Shown piece after piece: positions 24,891 to 33,029 of a stretch of 41,975 nucleotides of DNA. Source of the DNA: a bacterium. GTDB taxonomy: Bacteria > Bacillota > Clostridia > Lachnospirales > Lachnospiraceae. The stretch lies in contig JAMPAG010000017.1 of assembly GCA_023667365.1 (NCBI GenBank), forward strand, positions 1-41,975, written 5' to 3'. Each line of letters opens with the position of its first letter. Position 1 is the first letter of the stretch. The notes beneath the pieces were generated by a model. It was not told the origin of the DNA, did no database searches, and worked only from the letters and a program-made list of their open reading frames with translations. A program made the position numbers and the translations under genes.

Positions 24891-25111
24891 GTGTCAAAAG
24901 CCCTGCTTATAAACTTTTCTCAGCAGATTGCACAAAAGAAATCAGGGCAAACGACTTTTGCACAATGGAGATGAGACTCTAACATCGTGGAAGCCTCTGC
25001 TGAACACGATGTTTGCTTTGAGGCTCATCGAAATGCTCTGTGCAATGGAGTGTGCACAGATTTCTTTTGTGCAATCTGCTAACACCGATTTCATTGCAGA
25101 GCTTTTGACAC
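24891..25111. mobile_element. MITE-like 221-bp inverted-repeat element
   Basis: The ends are inverted copies: GTGTCAAAAGC at 24891-24901 and GCTTTTGACAC at 25101-25111. Inside each arm a 15-base variable stretch is followed by a perfect 22-base inverted match (AGCAGATTGCACAAAAGAAA plus TC). The centre holds another stem (ACATCGTG/CACGATGT, about 24,982-25,011). No transposase is encoded. It fills most of the 355-base gap between the two permease genes; the remainder is the hairpin pair at 24,804 and the RBS of the second permease. A reduced copy lies at 13,688-13,744. Alternatives: a structured regulatory RNA or an RNase-processed hairpin. Confidence 0.6.
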
Positions 25112-25150
25112 CCAAATCTATCAGCGAACAAAGGAAAGGAGTTCCCAACT

Positions 25151-26173
25151 ATGCGCTATGCTCTCTATCTGCTTCTCAATCTGAAACGCTGCATCAAGCG
25201 CCCTGCCATGCTTGCGCTTCTGCTCCTTTTTCCGGTCTTTGCATGGATGTATCTCTCGCTCGGCGCAGACCGTGAACAGGGTCTGCTCGTCTGCGTTTAT
25301 GCGGAGGCGGATGATCCTTTTTGCGGACAGCTTGTGCAGAAACTCACACAGCGGGAGGGCGTCGTCACGTTCATCCGCTCCGCCTCGGAGGAGGAACTTT
25401 ATCACACCGTCGTCACAGGCGATGCGGAATGCGGATACGTATTCCATACAGGACTTTTGGACTCGTTAAATAAAGGAAACAAACAGGATCTGGTTGATGT
25501 TGTGATTTCCTCGGAAACGACGCTTCGGGATGTGACGGACGAGATCGTGTACGCCGAACTGTTTGAGGAATACTCTCTTGCTATTCTGACGGACTACCTT
25601 CTGGAAGACGACGTTCTGGAAAATCCTTCTTTGCCTGAAATCGAATCGCTCTATCGGGAAAATATGACGAACGGCTCCACGTTTGCCTTCGACTATACCG
25701 GCGCGTATTCGTCCTATCGCGGCATTCGCAGCGGTCTCAGCATTCAGGTGCTGAAAGGGCTTTGCAGCATCCTTCTTTTGCTCGGCGGATTCTTAGGGCT
25801 TCTCAATTACGCCGGCAGCGCGGAGGCGCAGGTGTACTGCGCCGTCACAAAAACCGGACAAAAGTTCCTGCTTCTCGCAGAACTCTTTCCCCCGGTTCTT
25901 CTCACGACGCTTGCCGCCGCTCTCAGTCTCTTTTTCACAGGCGCGCTGCGCAGTCTGACGGCGCTGCTCTCCCTGTTTGGCTATGCGCTGCTCGTCGTGC
26001 TTTTTTGCCTGCTGCTCTATGCCGTTCTTCGCAAAAAGACGGTCATTTTGTTTTTGCTGCCGTTCTATCTGCTCGGCTGTCTGATCTTCACGCCCGTGTT
26101 TGTGGATATTTCCACGTTCATTCCCGCGTTGCGCCCGATCTGCCTGTTCTTTTTGCCCTACTATTATCTGTAA
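25151..26173 (+). CDS. ABC-2 type permease, second subunit
   Basis: 340 residues with the same plan as the first permease: one N-terminal membrane helix (about 18-36), an extracytoplasmic domain (about 40-200, opening GLLVCVYAEADDPF) and a block of four to five helices (about 205-335). The two permeases are presumably a heterodimer served by the ATPase at 20,514. GGAG is 9 bases before the ATG. It ends in FLPYYYL close to the membrane, shorter than its partner, lacking one helix. It is separated from the first permease by terminators and the inverted-repeat element, so it may be expressed at a different level. Confidence 0.83.
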   Translation: MRYALYLLLNLKRCIKRPAMLALLLLFPVFAWMYLSLGADREQGLLVCVYAEADDPFCGQLVQKLTQREGVVTFIRSASEEELYHTVVTGDAECGYVFHTGLLDSLNKGNKQDLVDVVISSETTLRDVTDEIVYAELFEEYSLAILTDYLLEDDVLENPSLPEIESLYRENMTNGSTFAFDYTGAYSSYRGIRSGLSIQVLKGLCSILLLLGGFLGLLNYAGSAEAQVYCAVTKTGQKFLLLAELFPPVLLTTLAAALSLFFTGALRSLTALLSLFGYALLVVLFCLLLYAVLRKKTVILFLLPFYLLGCLIFTPVFVDISTFIPALRPICLFFLPYYYL

Positions 26174-26256
26174 GACCTCCTGTTGCATACTTCTGCCGCT
26201 TCGGCAAATCTTCCCGCCTTGGCATACGCCGCCGCTTGGATTTTTGCCTGCTCCCG

Positions 26257-27465
26257 TTACCGTGTCTGCATCAGCTTCAGCATCGCGTCGTTTAAGCCCT
26301 TCACGGTCAGCTTATACATCGGCAGCAATCCCTTGATTGCGGTTTCCGCTTCGCGCCACGGCGCGTTCCCCGGCGCCATTTTCGGATTCATCCAAACAAT
26401 CTTCTTGTAGTGGCGCTTTACTAATTGCAGCCATTCCCAGCCGGAAAGCCCGTCGTTTGGCCCGCGGTAATTGCCGTCCTTCGCATACAGTTCCTCCGGC
26501 GCCATCGCCGCGTCCCCCACGATCAACACCTTGTAATCGCTGTCCAGATTGCGAAACATCCACTCCGTGTCGATCCAGTCTCCGTTTTCACATTCCGGCG
26601 TGCGGTACAGTTTGCTGTAAATACAGTTATGGAAAAAATAACATTTCATGTCCTTAAAATGATTCGATTTATCGACGGACTGGAACAGCTCGTTTAAGAG
26701 AGAGCTGTACGGGATCATCGTGCCGCCCGAATCCATTAAAAGAAGAAGCTTGACCGCGTTTTTTCTCGGCTTGCGCATGACAATCTGCAGACAGCCGCCG
26801 TTATTGCACGTCTTATCCACCGTCTCGTCAATGTCCAGCTCCGTTTCAGGAATATCCAGTTTTGTGGAAAACTGGCGCAGTCTCTTAAACGCGAGCTGAA
26901 ACTGCCGGTTCGTGAGCACCCTGTCATCCCGGAAATCCCGGTATTTGCGCTCACCGACCACCTCAAACGCGGACTGATAGCCTGTCTTCCCGCCGACGCG
27001 GATCCCGCCCATATTACCGCCCGTATTACCGAACTGCGTCTTTCCCATCGTACCAATCCAAAAACTGCCGCCATTATGCTCGGAATCCTGATCTTTTAAC
27101 CGGTCCTTAAACGTATCTTCGACGTCCTCCTTGTCAATGTGCATCGCTTCGCCCTCGATCTGATTCATATAATCGCGGTTCATTTCATGAAACAGGTCGT
27201 TCATGTCCTCTTTATTCAGCCAGGAGAGCATCGTCTCGGTAATACCCGGCGTCAGCTTTCTTGTCTTAAAGCATTCCTCAAACGTCATGTCAAACTTATC
27301 ATAATCCGTCTCGCTCTTTACCAGGATCATCCGCGCCAGATAATAAAAGCCCGTCATACTCGATTCATGCAGTCCCTTTGTGAGCGCCTCCTGAAGCGTC
27401 AGCCACTCTCCGAGAGAAACTTCCAGTCCGTTTTTGCGAAGCTGATAAAAAAATTCACTAAACAT
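26257..27465 (-). CDS. VWA domain protein (CoxE-like), MoxR partner
   Basis: 402 residues. The N-terminal helical region (about 1-200) starts FSEFFYQLRKNGLEVSLGEWLTLQEAL, typical of CoxE-like proteins, and includes a glycine-rich linker. The C-terminal von Willebrand A domain (about 235-400) has VKLLLLMDSGGTM at the metal site. The canonical DxSxS is changed to DSGGT, so the middle Ser is missing. The later VLIVGDAAMAP loop could supply the fourth ligand. MoxR/VWA pairs act as chaperone-like systems for metal-cofactor insertion or complex maturation; no substrate enzyme is encoded nearby. The start is chosen for GGGAG 6 bases before the ATG. It follows the ATPase gene directly. Confidence 0.85.
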   Translation of the reverse strand: MFSEFFYQLRKNGLEVSLGEWLTLQEALTKGLHESSMTGFYYLARMILVKSETDYDKFDMTFEECFKTRKLTPGITETMLSWLNKEDMNDLFHEMNRDYMNQIEGEAMHIDKEDVEDTFKDRLKDQDSEHNGGSFWIGTMGKTQFGNTGGNMGGIRVGGKTGYQSAFEVVGERKYRDFRDDRVLTNRQFQLAFKRLRQFSTKLDIPETELDIDETVDKTCNNGGCLQIVMRKPRKNAVKLLLLMDSGGTMIPYSSLLNELFQSVDKSNHFKDMKCYFFHNCIYSKLYRTPECENGDWIDTEWMFRNLDSDYKVLIVGDAAMAPEELYAKDGNYRGPNDGLSGWEWLQLVKRHYKKIVWMNPKMAPGNAPWREAETAIKGLLPMYKLTVKGLNDAMLKLMQTR

Positions 27466-27505
27466 TGCGCTCTCCCTTTTGCATTCCGCCGTTGTTTTCA
27501 AAGCC

Positions 27506-28327
27506 TTACAGCTTTGCCTTTTCCTGCTGCACCGTCTCTAAATCCTCATCCTTTTTGACAATCACGCCGATAAACGGCAGCTCCTTGCGAATGCGGTCCG
27601 CCGTGATCCCGCCGATCTGGAGCGCGTTGATCCAGTCGATCAGCTCGGAGGTGCTTGGTTTTTTCCGAATATCGCGCATTGCACGAATCTGATAAAACAC
27701 GTCCATCGCCTGTTTTAAGATCGCTTCCTCCACGTCCGGGTAGTGCGTGCGCACGATCTGCTCCATCAGCTCCTTATCGGGGAAATCAATGTAATGGAAA
27801 ATGCAGCGCCTTAAAAAGGCATCCGGAAGCTCCTTCTCCGCATTGGACGTGATGATGACGATCGGACGGTGCTTCGCTTTGACTGTCCGCCGCGTCTCAT
27901 GAATATAAAATTCCATCTGGTCTAATTCCCACAGCAGATCGTTCGGAAATTCCAAATCCGCCTTATCAATCTCATCAATGAGCAGGATGACCTGCTCCTC
28001 GCTTTCAAACGCCTCACCGAGCTTTCCGAGCTTAATGTAGCGCGCAATATCGCTCACGCCCTCCTCGCCGAACTGCCCGTCGTACAACCGCTGGATCGTA
28101 TCGTAAACATACAATCCCTCCTGCGCCTTTGTCGTCGATTTGATATTCCATATATAAAGTTTTTTGCCAAGCGCATCGGCGACTGCCTGCGCAAGCATCG
28201 TCTTGCCTGTTCCCGGCTCTCCCTTGATCAACAAGGGTTTTTGCAGCGCGATCGCCACATTCACGCTCGCCATCAGCTGCTCGCTTGCCACATACTCGTT
28301 TGTTCCCTGAAAATTTCCGTCCATCAT
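27506..28327 (-). CDS. MoxR-family AAA+ ATPase
   Basis: A 273-residue MoxR-type AAA+ ATPase. Walker A GEPGTGKT is at about 37-44, Walker B LLIDEIDKAD at about 115-124, sensor 1 IVIITSNAEKELPDAF at about 156-171 and the arginine finger RRC follows. The lid (PSTSELIDWINAL) is in place. It is a small, minimal member. The downstream VWA gene begins 40 bases after its stop, the classic MoxR-VWA module. An ATP-driven remodelling job on an unknown target is inferred. Confidence 0.92.
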   Translation of the reverse strand: MMDGNFQGTNEYVASEQLMASVNVAIALQKPLLIKGEPGTGKTMLAQAVADALGKKLYIWNIKSTTKAQEGLYVYDTIQRLYDGQFGEEGVSDIARYIKLGKLGEAFESEEQVILLIDEIDKADLEFPNDLLWELDQMEFYIHETRRTVKAKHRPIVIITSNAEKELPDAFLRRCIFHYIDFPDKELMEQIVRTHYPDVEEAILKQAMDVFYQIRAMRDIRKKPSTSELIDWINALQIGGITADRIRKELPFIGVIVKKDEDLETVQQEKAKL

Positions 28328-28411
28328 TCCCTGCCCTTTCCGTCCGATTCCTCTTTTTTTGTCCGCGGCTTCACGCTTCTGCGTCTGAATCGTCTGTTTG
28401 ATTCTTTTTGC

Positions 28412-28440
28412 TTGAATTTATTCTGATTTCATGTTACGAT
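28412..28440 (+). promoter_or_regulatory. metF promoter
   Basis: TTGAAT (28412-28417) and TACGAT (28435-28440) are 17 bases apart, about 46 bases before the metF start codon. The leader is too short for a SAM riboswitch. Confidence 0.55.
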
Positions 28441-28485
28441 ATTCGGGTACGAAATTCAAGAAAAAGTTCTGAATGGGAGGCCGTT

Positions 28486-29340
28486 ATGATTGCAGATTTA
28501 TTACAGAATCGAAAAAAAACACTCTCTTTCGAGGTATTTCCGCCGAAAAAAGACGAGGAATTTGACAACGCGTTCGAGATCATGGACAAGCTGAGCGCAC
28601 TGCATCCTGATTTTATCAGCGTAACTTACGGCGCGGGCGGAAGCCGTTCCAAAAAAACGCTCGATATTGCAGGCTATATTCAGAATACGCTTCACACGGA
28701 CGCCCTGGCGCATATGACCTGCGTCGGCTCCACGGTCGCATCCATTGACGAAAACATCCGCGAAATGAAGATCCGCGGCGTACGCAACATTCTTGCGCTG
28801 CGCGGCGACCGTCCCGAATCTATGACGGACGAGCAATTCAATTCCCGCGAATTGGAACATGCAACCGACCTTATGCAGCACTTAAATAGAAGTCTGGAGC
28901 TGACGCTCGCGGGCGCGTGCTATCCAGAAAAGCATTTCGAGGCTCCCGACCTTGCCGCCGATCTCTCTTACATGAAACAAAAAGAAGAACTGGGCGCGCG
29001 CTTTTTTATCTCTCAGCTCTTCTTTGATAATGACTGCTTCTACCGTTTTGTGGAAGCGGCGCGCGGTATCGGGATCACCGCGCCCATCCTTCCCGGCATC
29101 ATGCCGATTACCAGCGCCGGGCAGATCACCAAAACCGTGACGCTGTCCGGTTCGTCCATTCCAAAGGCGCTCTCGGATCTGATCGCCAATTACAGCGACA
29201 AACCGGAGGATCTTCGGAAAGCCGGCATTGAATTTGCCGTTTCCCAGATCCGTGATCTCAAGGCGCATGATGCGGACGGCATTCACCTCTATACGATGAA
29301 CCGCCCGAAAACAACAAAAGAAATCGTGGACGCGATATAA
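28486..29340 (+). CDS. metF: 5,10-methylenetetrahydrofolate reductase
   Basis: 284 residues, the usual length for bacterial MetF. It reduces methylene-THF to methyl-THF for methionine synthesis and, in anaerobes, for the methyl branch of one-carbon metabolism. The TIM-barrel marks are clear: LSFEVFPPK with the catalytic Glu (about 17), SVTYGAGGS (about 46), ILALRGDRP (about 106), FISQLFFD (about 183) and PGIMPI (about 207). GGGAGG lies 5 bases before the chosen ATG; a longer reading lacks a ribosome binding site. It is monocistronic, with its own promoter and a perfect terminator overlapping the stop codon. Confidence 0.95.
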   Translation: MIADLLQNRKKTLSFEVFPPKKDEEFDNAFEIMDKLSALHPDFISVTYGAGGSRSKKTLDIAGYIQNTLHTDALAHMTCVGSTVASIDENIREMKIRGVRNILALRGDRPESMTDEQFNSRELEHATDLMQHLNRSLELTLAGACYPEKHFEAPDLAADLSYMKQKEELGARFFISQLFFDNDCFYRFVEAARGIGITAPILPGIMPITSAGQITKTVTLSGSSIPKALSDLIANYSDKPEDLRKAGIEFAVSQIRDLKAHDADGIHLYTMNRPKTTKEIVDAI

Positions 29341-29361
29341 TGCGTCCACGATTTCTTTTGT
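29314..29361 (+). terminator. metF terminator, perfect 20-bp stem overlapping the stop codon
   Basis: ACAAAAGAAATCGTGGACGC (29314-29333) pairs perfectly with its complement at 29342-29361 around an 8-base loop that holds the metF TAA. The 3' arm ends TTTCTTTTGT. The stem therefore includes the last coding codons. Because the arms are A-rich/T-rich it could also serve transcription arriving from the minus-strand gene. Confidence 0.75.
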
Positions 29362-29408
29362 TCTCACGACTTATCGTACACATTGATTGTCTGTTAAGAC
29401 ACTATGTA

Positions 29409-30194
29409 TTACCATTCCTTTATATTCGGTCTTGGATCCCTCCACCATTCTTGATAGTCCATTGCATACCTTGTTAAAACTACCGCCATATCTTTCGGCG
29501 GTTCATAAGCTGTAATCTCAACAAATTTATTTACAAACCTATCTGCGTCCTGCATGCTTTGGGAACTTTCAAGTTCCCGCCCTAATCTTACCAATTCAGC
29601 GGTTGTTTCAGATATAGATTCAACCTGCTTTTCTAATCGCCTGTTACAATCAAACAAAATTTCATGTTCTTGCAGCATGATTCGATAGATACTGTAAATG
29701 ATTTCTGCTATCGTCTGCATTTTCATATATCCATCAACGGCACATGATTTCAAAAAATAATGATAATTCAGCCAAAAGTCCGAGTAAAACGACAGTAATT
29801 TTTCCTCTCTTTCTTTGATCTGAAATACCGGAATCTGCGGTAGTATCTTTTCAATTTCCGTATCATTGCAAAATAGTATCCTGGCATTTGTAAATGTATT
29901 TCTGGCAGGTTCACTGCCTTTCTCTGCTAAATCTTTCAGATATTCTTTTGTCATATATTTCACATCAAAATAACCGCCCTCATAGGTACACAATCCATCT
30001 ATTGTTTCTGTTGTTCTATTATTTTTCTTTCTTTTTGCATATTCTTCTTCTGACACAATAACCGCGCAATCCAGATCGGAATCTATTCGCTCGACCCCCT
30101 TCGCCACAGAGCCGATAAGTATCAAAGCGACCGCCTCATGTTTTCTAAAATATTCTTTCATATTTTCAATGGATATTTCATGGTGTTTATACAT
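29409..30194 (-). CDS. Nucleotidyltransferase-domain protein
   Basis: A 261-residue protein with an N-terminal minor nucleotidyltransferase fold: ILIGSVAKGVERIDSDLDCAVI (about 26-46) carries the GSxxxG helix turn and the DxD metal pair. YFDVKYMT (about 76) may give the third acid. The rest is helical, like the C-terminal part of aminoglycoside nucleotidyltransferase-type or HEPN-like proteins. AGGGG precedes the ATG. It is clearly more A/T-rich than surrounding genes and stands alone, so it may be acquired. A role in antibiotic nucleotidylation or as a MNT-type toxin/antitoxin partner is possible; no HEPN partner gene adjoins it. Confidence 0.78.
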   Translation of the reverse strand: MYKHHEISIENMKEYFRKHEAVALILIGSVAKGVERIDSDLDCAVIVSEEEYAKRKKNNRTTETIDGLCTYEGGYFDVKYMTKEYLKDLAEKGSEPARNTFTNARILFCNDTEIEKILPQIPVFQIKEREEKLLSFYSDFWLNYHYFLKSCAVDGYMKMQTIAEIIYSIYRIMLQEHEILFDCNRRLEKQVESISETTAELVRLGRELESSQSMQDADRFVNKFVEITAYEPPKDMAVVLTRYAMDYQEWWRDPRPNIKEW

Positions 30195-30313
30195 TTTACA
30201 TTTCCCCTCTATACTTTAATTTTCTAAAATATATTGATTAAGAATAGATTGCCTTTTTTATCAGTTTCTCAAACACTAACCCATTCCGGTCTGTGTAAAT
30301 GTATCCGCTTCGC

Positions 30314-30991
30314 TCACTCCTCCTGCGTATATCCGCATTCCTCTGCGATCGTCAGCCGCATCGTGCGCTGTTCGAAGTCCGCCTCTACTTCATAGATGTA
30401 ATATTTGTCCGGCATGAGCAGCAACAGCCTGCAATCGTCTTCTTTTCCCCGAAAACAATAAAAAAAGGACGTTTCCTCACCGGTCTCTTTTCCCGCCGCG
30501 TCAAACTGCTCATATTCCCTGCCGAGTCCCTCCGGCAAAAGTTCCAACTTTGCCGTCGAGTTCTGCGCGGAATATACCACATCCCAATTTCCCGACAGTT
30601 CTTTCGATGTCGCGCCAAGCAGGTCAAGCGTCATATGCATCTCGTTCTCCGCCAGTTCGTAGCGGCAGATCGCATACGCTTCCGCTTCCTGCGCGTATAA
30701 GGAAATCAAAAAATCCGATAATTTCCGATACGGATATGCCTCCAGCATCACACCGTCATGATAAAGCCTGAATTCCTCCGGATCAATCTCCGCCGTGTCT
30801 TCTTCTATATAGCCGCCATACTGGTAAAAAGATAACGCATAGGTTTCAAAATTCTGTGAAACCATCGTCTCCTGCACGGCATCTTCTTTTTTTCCGCAGC
30901 CTGCGGCGGCGAACAGGACTGCCGCTATGCACAGCGCTGTATAACGATATAACGCCGTTATGCAACGCAGCCTGATGTGTCTCCCGATCAT
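30314..30991 (-). CDS. Putative lipoprotein of unknown function
   Basis: 225 residues with a lipoprotein signal: a basic start (IGRHIRLR), a hydrophobic core (ALCIAAVLFA) and the lipobox AAGC with Cys at about 32, followed by GKKEDA. The mature part is acidic with alternating strands (SFYQYGGYIEEDTAEIDPEEF, DYYIYEVEADFEQRTMRLTIAEE) and no recognised domain. It lies downstream of the zinc-ribbon membrane protein on the same strand, after an 82-base gap that holds a hairpin of the stem-loop family (31,034-31,056). It is probably anchored to the outside of the membrane. Confidence 0.7.
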   Translation of the reverse strand: MIGRHIRLRCITALYRYTALCIAAVLFAAAGCGKKEDAVQETMVSQNFETYALSFYQYGGYIEEDTAEIDPEEFRLYHDGVMLEAYPYRKLSDFLISLYAQEAEAYAICRYELAENEMHMTLDLLGATSKELSGNWDVVYSAQNSTAKLELLPEGLGREYEQFDAAGKETGEETSFFYCFRGKEDDCRLLLLMPDKYYIYEVEADFEQRTMRLTIAEECGYTQEE

Positions 30992-31073
30992 ACGAGCGGT
31001 CCCGCTCCTTTCAAGTGGCTCCTGCCATTAAGAGGCGCTTGCGTTCCGCAATCGCCCATGCTTCTACTATGTA

Positions 31074-31760
31074 TCACTGCAAAACCATTTGTAAAAATGC
31101 AATGATTATATCGATGATAAAAATCGTCAGAATAACCCTGCCCACAACACTTCTCGTCTTTTTGCCCTGCGGCGCATTTCTTCCACCCGCCCCCTGCATC
31201 GGGTAGCCTCCGTTTTGCGGCGCGCCGTTCTGCATCTGCGGCGAATTTATCCGATAGTTCGGCGCGCTGCCGCTCTGCCCCTGCATCTGATACGCTCCGT
31301 TTACCGGTACGCCGTTCTGCATCTGCGGCGCATTCGTCCGGTAATTCGGCGCTCCTCCCATGCCCTGCGACGGATTCATCCGGTAGTTCGGCGCTCCTCC
31401 CGCGTTCTGCGACGGGTTTGTCTGATATACTGACGCTCCGCTTTGCCCCTGTGATTGACTCATTCGGTCATCCAGTGCGCTGCCCGCGCCCTGCGGGTGC
31501 CGGTAATCATTATCATACTGTCTGTGATATTGCGCATGCTGCTTTTCCGGCTGATGTGCGGGCGCGGAATCATACATCCGGTGCAGTCTCTCATGCGAAT
31601 CATCCATCGTCTCATAGTGCGCCGAAATATCCTTATCGACATCGTAATCATAAGGCGTTTGTCCCTGCGGCCGGTTATACGCCGCACATTTTGGACAGAT
31701 ACCGTTATGTTTCTCATAATCAAAGCTTTTGCCGCATCTACAGCAGTTCATCCCCGCCAC
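31074..31760 (-). CDS. Zinc-ribbon, Q/N/P-rich, tail-anchored membrane protein
   Basis: 228 residues. The N-terminus has a zinc ribbon (CCRCGKSFDY...CPKCAAYN, two CxxC pairs within residues 6-28). The middle (about 85-200) is disordered, rich in Gln, Asn, Pro, Gly and Met, with repeats of the type GGAPNYRMNPSQ and SPQMQNGAPQNG. The C-terminus is one membrane helix (VILTIFIIDIIIAFLQMVL, about 208-226). The first codon is GTG; an ATG three codons later (31,749-31,751) is an alternative. It starts 15 bases after gpsA and is probably in its operon. Function unknown. The composition recalls the repeat region of the ABC partner at 21,212. Confidence 0.72.
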   Translation of the reverse strand: MAGMNCCRCGKSFDYEKHNGICPKCAAYNRPQGQTPYDYDVDKDISAHYETMDDSHERLHRMYDSAPAHQPEKQHAQYHRQYDNDYRHPQGAGSALDDRMSQSQGQSGASVYQTNPSQNAGGAPNYRMNPSQGMGGAPNYRTNAPQMQNGVPVNGAYQMQGQSGSAPNYRINSPQMQNGAPQNGGYPMQGAGGRNAPQGKKTRSVVGRVILTIFIIDIIIAFLQMVLQ

Positions 31761-31775
31761 CGTACCTTTCCCGAT

Positions 31776-32807
31776 TTACTTTTCCTCCGCTGCCTCATCC
31801 TCAAACGGAAGCAGCGCGTTCTCTACTTTTTTATCACGCAGCATCAGGTCCTTTACCGCCTCATCCGCCGGTTTCTGTTCAAAAAGAATCGCGTTGACCT
31901 GTTCGATGATGGGAAGCTGTACGTGATATTTTTCGGCAAGTCCCATTGCCGCCTTTGCGGAATAGACGCCCTCGACAACCATTTTTACCTCATCCATCGC
32001 CTCTTCCATCGTGCGTCCCTGTCCGATCAGAATGCCGGCGCGGCGGTTTCGGGAATGCATAGACGCGCAGGTGACGATCAGATCGCCAATGCCCGATAAT
32101 CCGCTGAATGTCTCCAGCTTTCCGCCCATTGCCATGCCGAGTCTCGCAATTTCCGCAATGCCGCGCGTAATCAGCGCCGCCTTTGTATTGTCGCCGTATC
32201 CTAAGCCGTCCGCAATTCCTGCGGCAAGCGCGACCACGTTTTTCAACGCCGCGCCCAATTCAATGCCCAGCACATCCGGACTGATATAGACGCGGAATAC
32301 CTGACTCATAAAAATATTCTGAATCGTCTCCGCAACCGAGCGCTTCTTCGCGCCGACCACAATCGTCGTGGGGATTCCCCTGCCGACTTCCTCCGCATGG
32401 GATGGTCCCGATAACACAGCGACTACCGCCTGCGGAATCTCCTGCTCAATGATCTCGGAAAGCGTCATCAGCGTCTTCTCCTCAATGCCCTTTGCCACAT
32501 TGACGATCAACTGCCCCCCGCTTACAAGTTCTTTCATGTTGTGCGCCGTTGCGCGCGTAAATGCCGACGGTACCGCCAACACGAGCAGATCCTTCTCTTT
32601 TACCGCCTGCGCAAGCTCTTTGGTAAAACACATGTCCGACGGAAGAATAACGCCGGGCAGCTTATCCTTATACTCATGCTCTCTTTCCAGCATGTCGATC
32701 TCCTCTGCAAGCGCGGACCAGACCGTCACCTCATGTCCGTTCTTGTGCAATAATACCGCCAATGCGATTCCCCAGCTTCCCGCCCCGATCATTCCGATTT
32801 TTGCCAT
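31776..32807 (-). CDS. gpsA: Glycerol-3-phosphate dehydrogenase [NAD(P)+]
   Basis: 343 residues with the start at MAKIGMIGAGSWG. It makes sn-glycerol-3-phosphate from dihydroxyacetone phosphate for phospholipid synthesis. The Rossmann motif GAGSWGIALA is at about 7-16; the catalytic-lysine region GAALKNVVALAAGIADGLGYGDNTKAALITRG (about 188-220) and SGPSHAEEV (about 141) are intact. The frame stays open 63 codons further upstream, giving a very basic Arg/Lys-rich extension encoded by a tandem-repeat tract. I exclude it because the family starts at MxKIxxIGAGxWG, though the ribosome binding site at the shorter start (AGGGAT) is close and weak. It follows plsY, its pathway partner. Confidence 0.93.
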   Translation of the reverse strand: MAKIGMIGAGSWGIALAVLLHKNGHEVTVWSALAEEIDMLEREHEYKDKLPGVILPSDMCFTKELAQAVKEKDLLVLAVPSAFTRATAHNMKELVSGGQLIVNVAKGIEEKTLMTLSEIIEQEIPQAVVAVLSGPSHAEEVGRGIPTTIVVGAKKRSVAETIQNIFMSQVFRVYISPDVLGIELGAALKNVVALAAGIADGLGYGDNTKAALITRGIAEIARLGMAMGGKLETFSGLSGIGDLIVTCASMHSRNRRAGILIGQGRTMEEAMDEVKMVVEGVYSAKAAMGLAEKYHVQLPIIEQVNAILFEQKPADEAVKDLMLRDKKVENALLPFEDEAAEEK

Positions 32808-32856
32808 ATCCCTGCTTTTCCTCTTTTCCTGATTTTTTTCGCTGCTTCCTGTTTTT

Positions 32857-33012
32857 CGCGCTTCCTCGGTTTCTGCCGCGCCTTTTTCTTTCGCGCTTCC
32901 TCGGTTTCTGCCGCGCCTTTTTCTTTTACGCTTCCCCGGTTTCCGCCGCGCCTTTTTTTTCGCGCTTCCCGGTTTCCGCCGTCTCCTGTTTTCCATTCGG
33001 TTTCCGCCGCGC
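32857..33012. repeat. 33-36-bp tandem-repeat tract between plsY and gpsA
   Basis: About four imperfect units of the form CGCGCTTCCTCGGTTTCTGC + CGCGCCTTTTTCTTT lie head to tail (32857-32891, 32892-32927, 32928-32960, then a diverged copy to about 33,012). Unit lengths of 35, 36 and 33 bases shift the reading frame. On the minus strand more than one frame remains open and would encode Lys/Arg/Glu/Ala-rich sequence. It fills most of the 222-base gap between the two genes. Confidence 0.75.
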
Positions 33013-33029
33013 GCGAAACGGCATCCTGA

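Noticed and set aside
24928..25275. Open frames of 115 and 68 codons (both strands) in the gap between the permeases
   Set aside because: They lie inside the inverted-repeat element and have no ribosome binding site or protein-like composition.
26174..26256. Terminator between the second permease and the VWA gene
   Set aside because: Only a 5-bp stem (TGCCG/CGGCA) without a T run; too weak to call.
28441..28485. SAM riboswitch or T-box upstream of metF
   Set aside because: The leader after the promoter is only about 40 bases, far too short.
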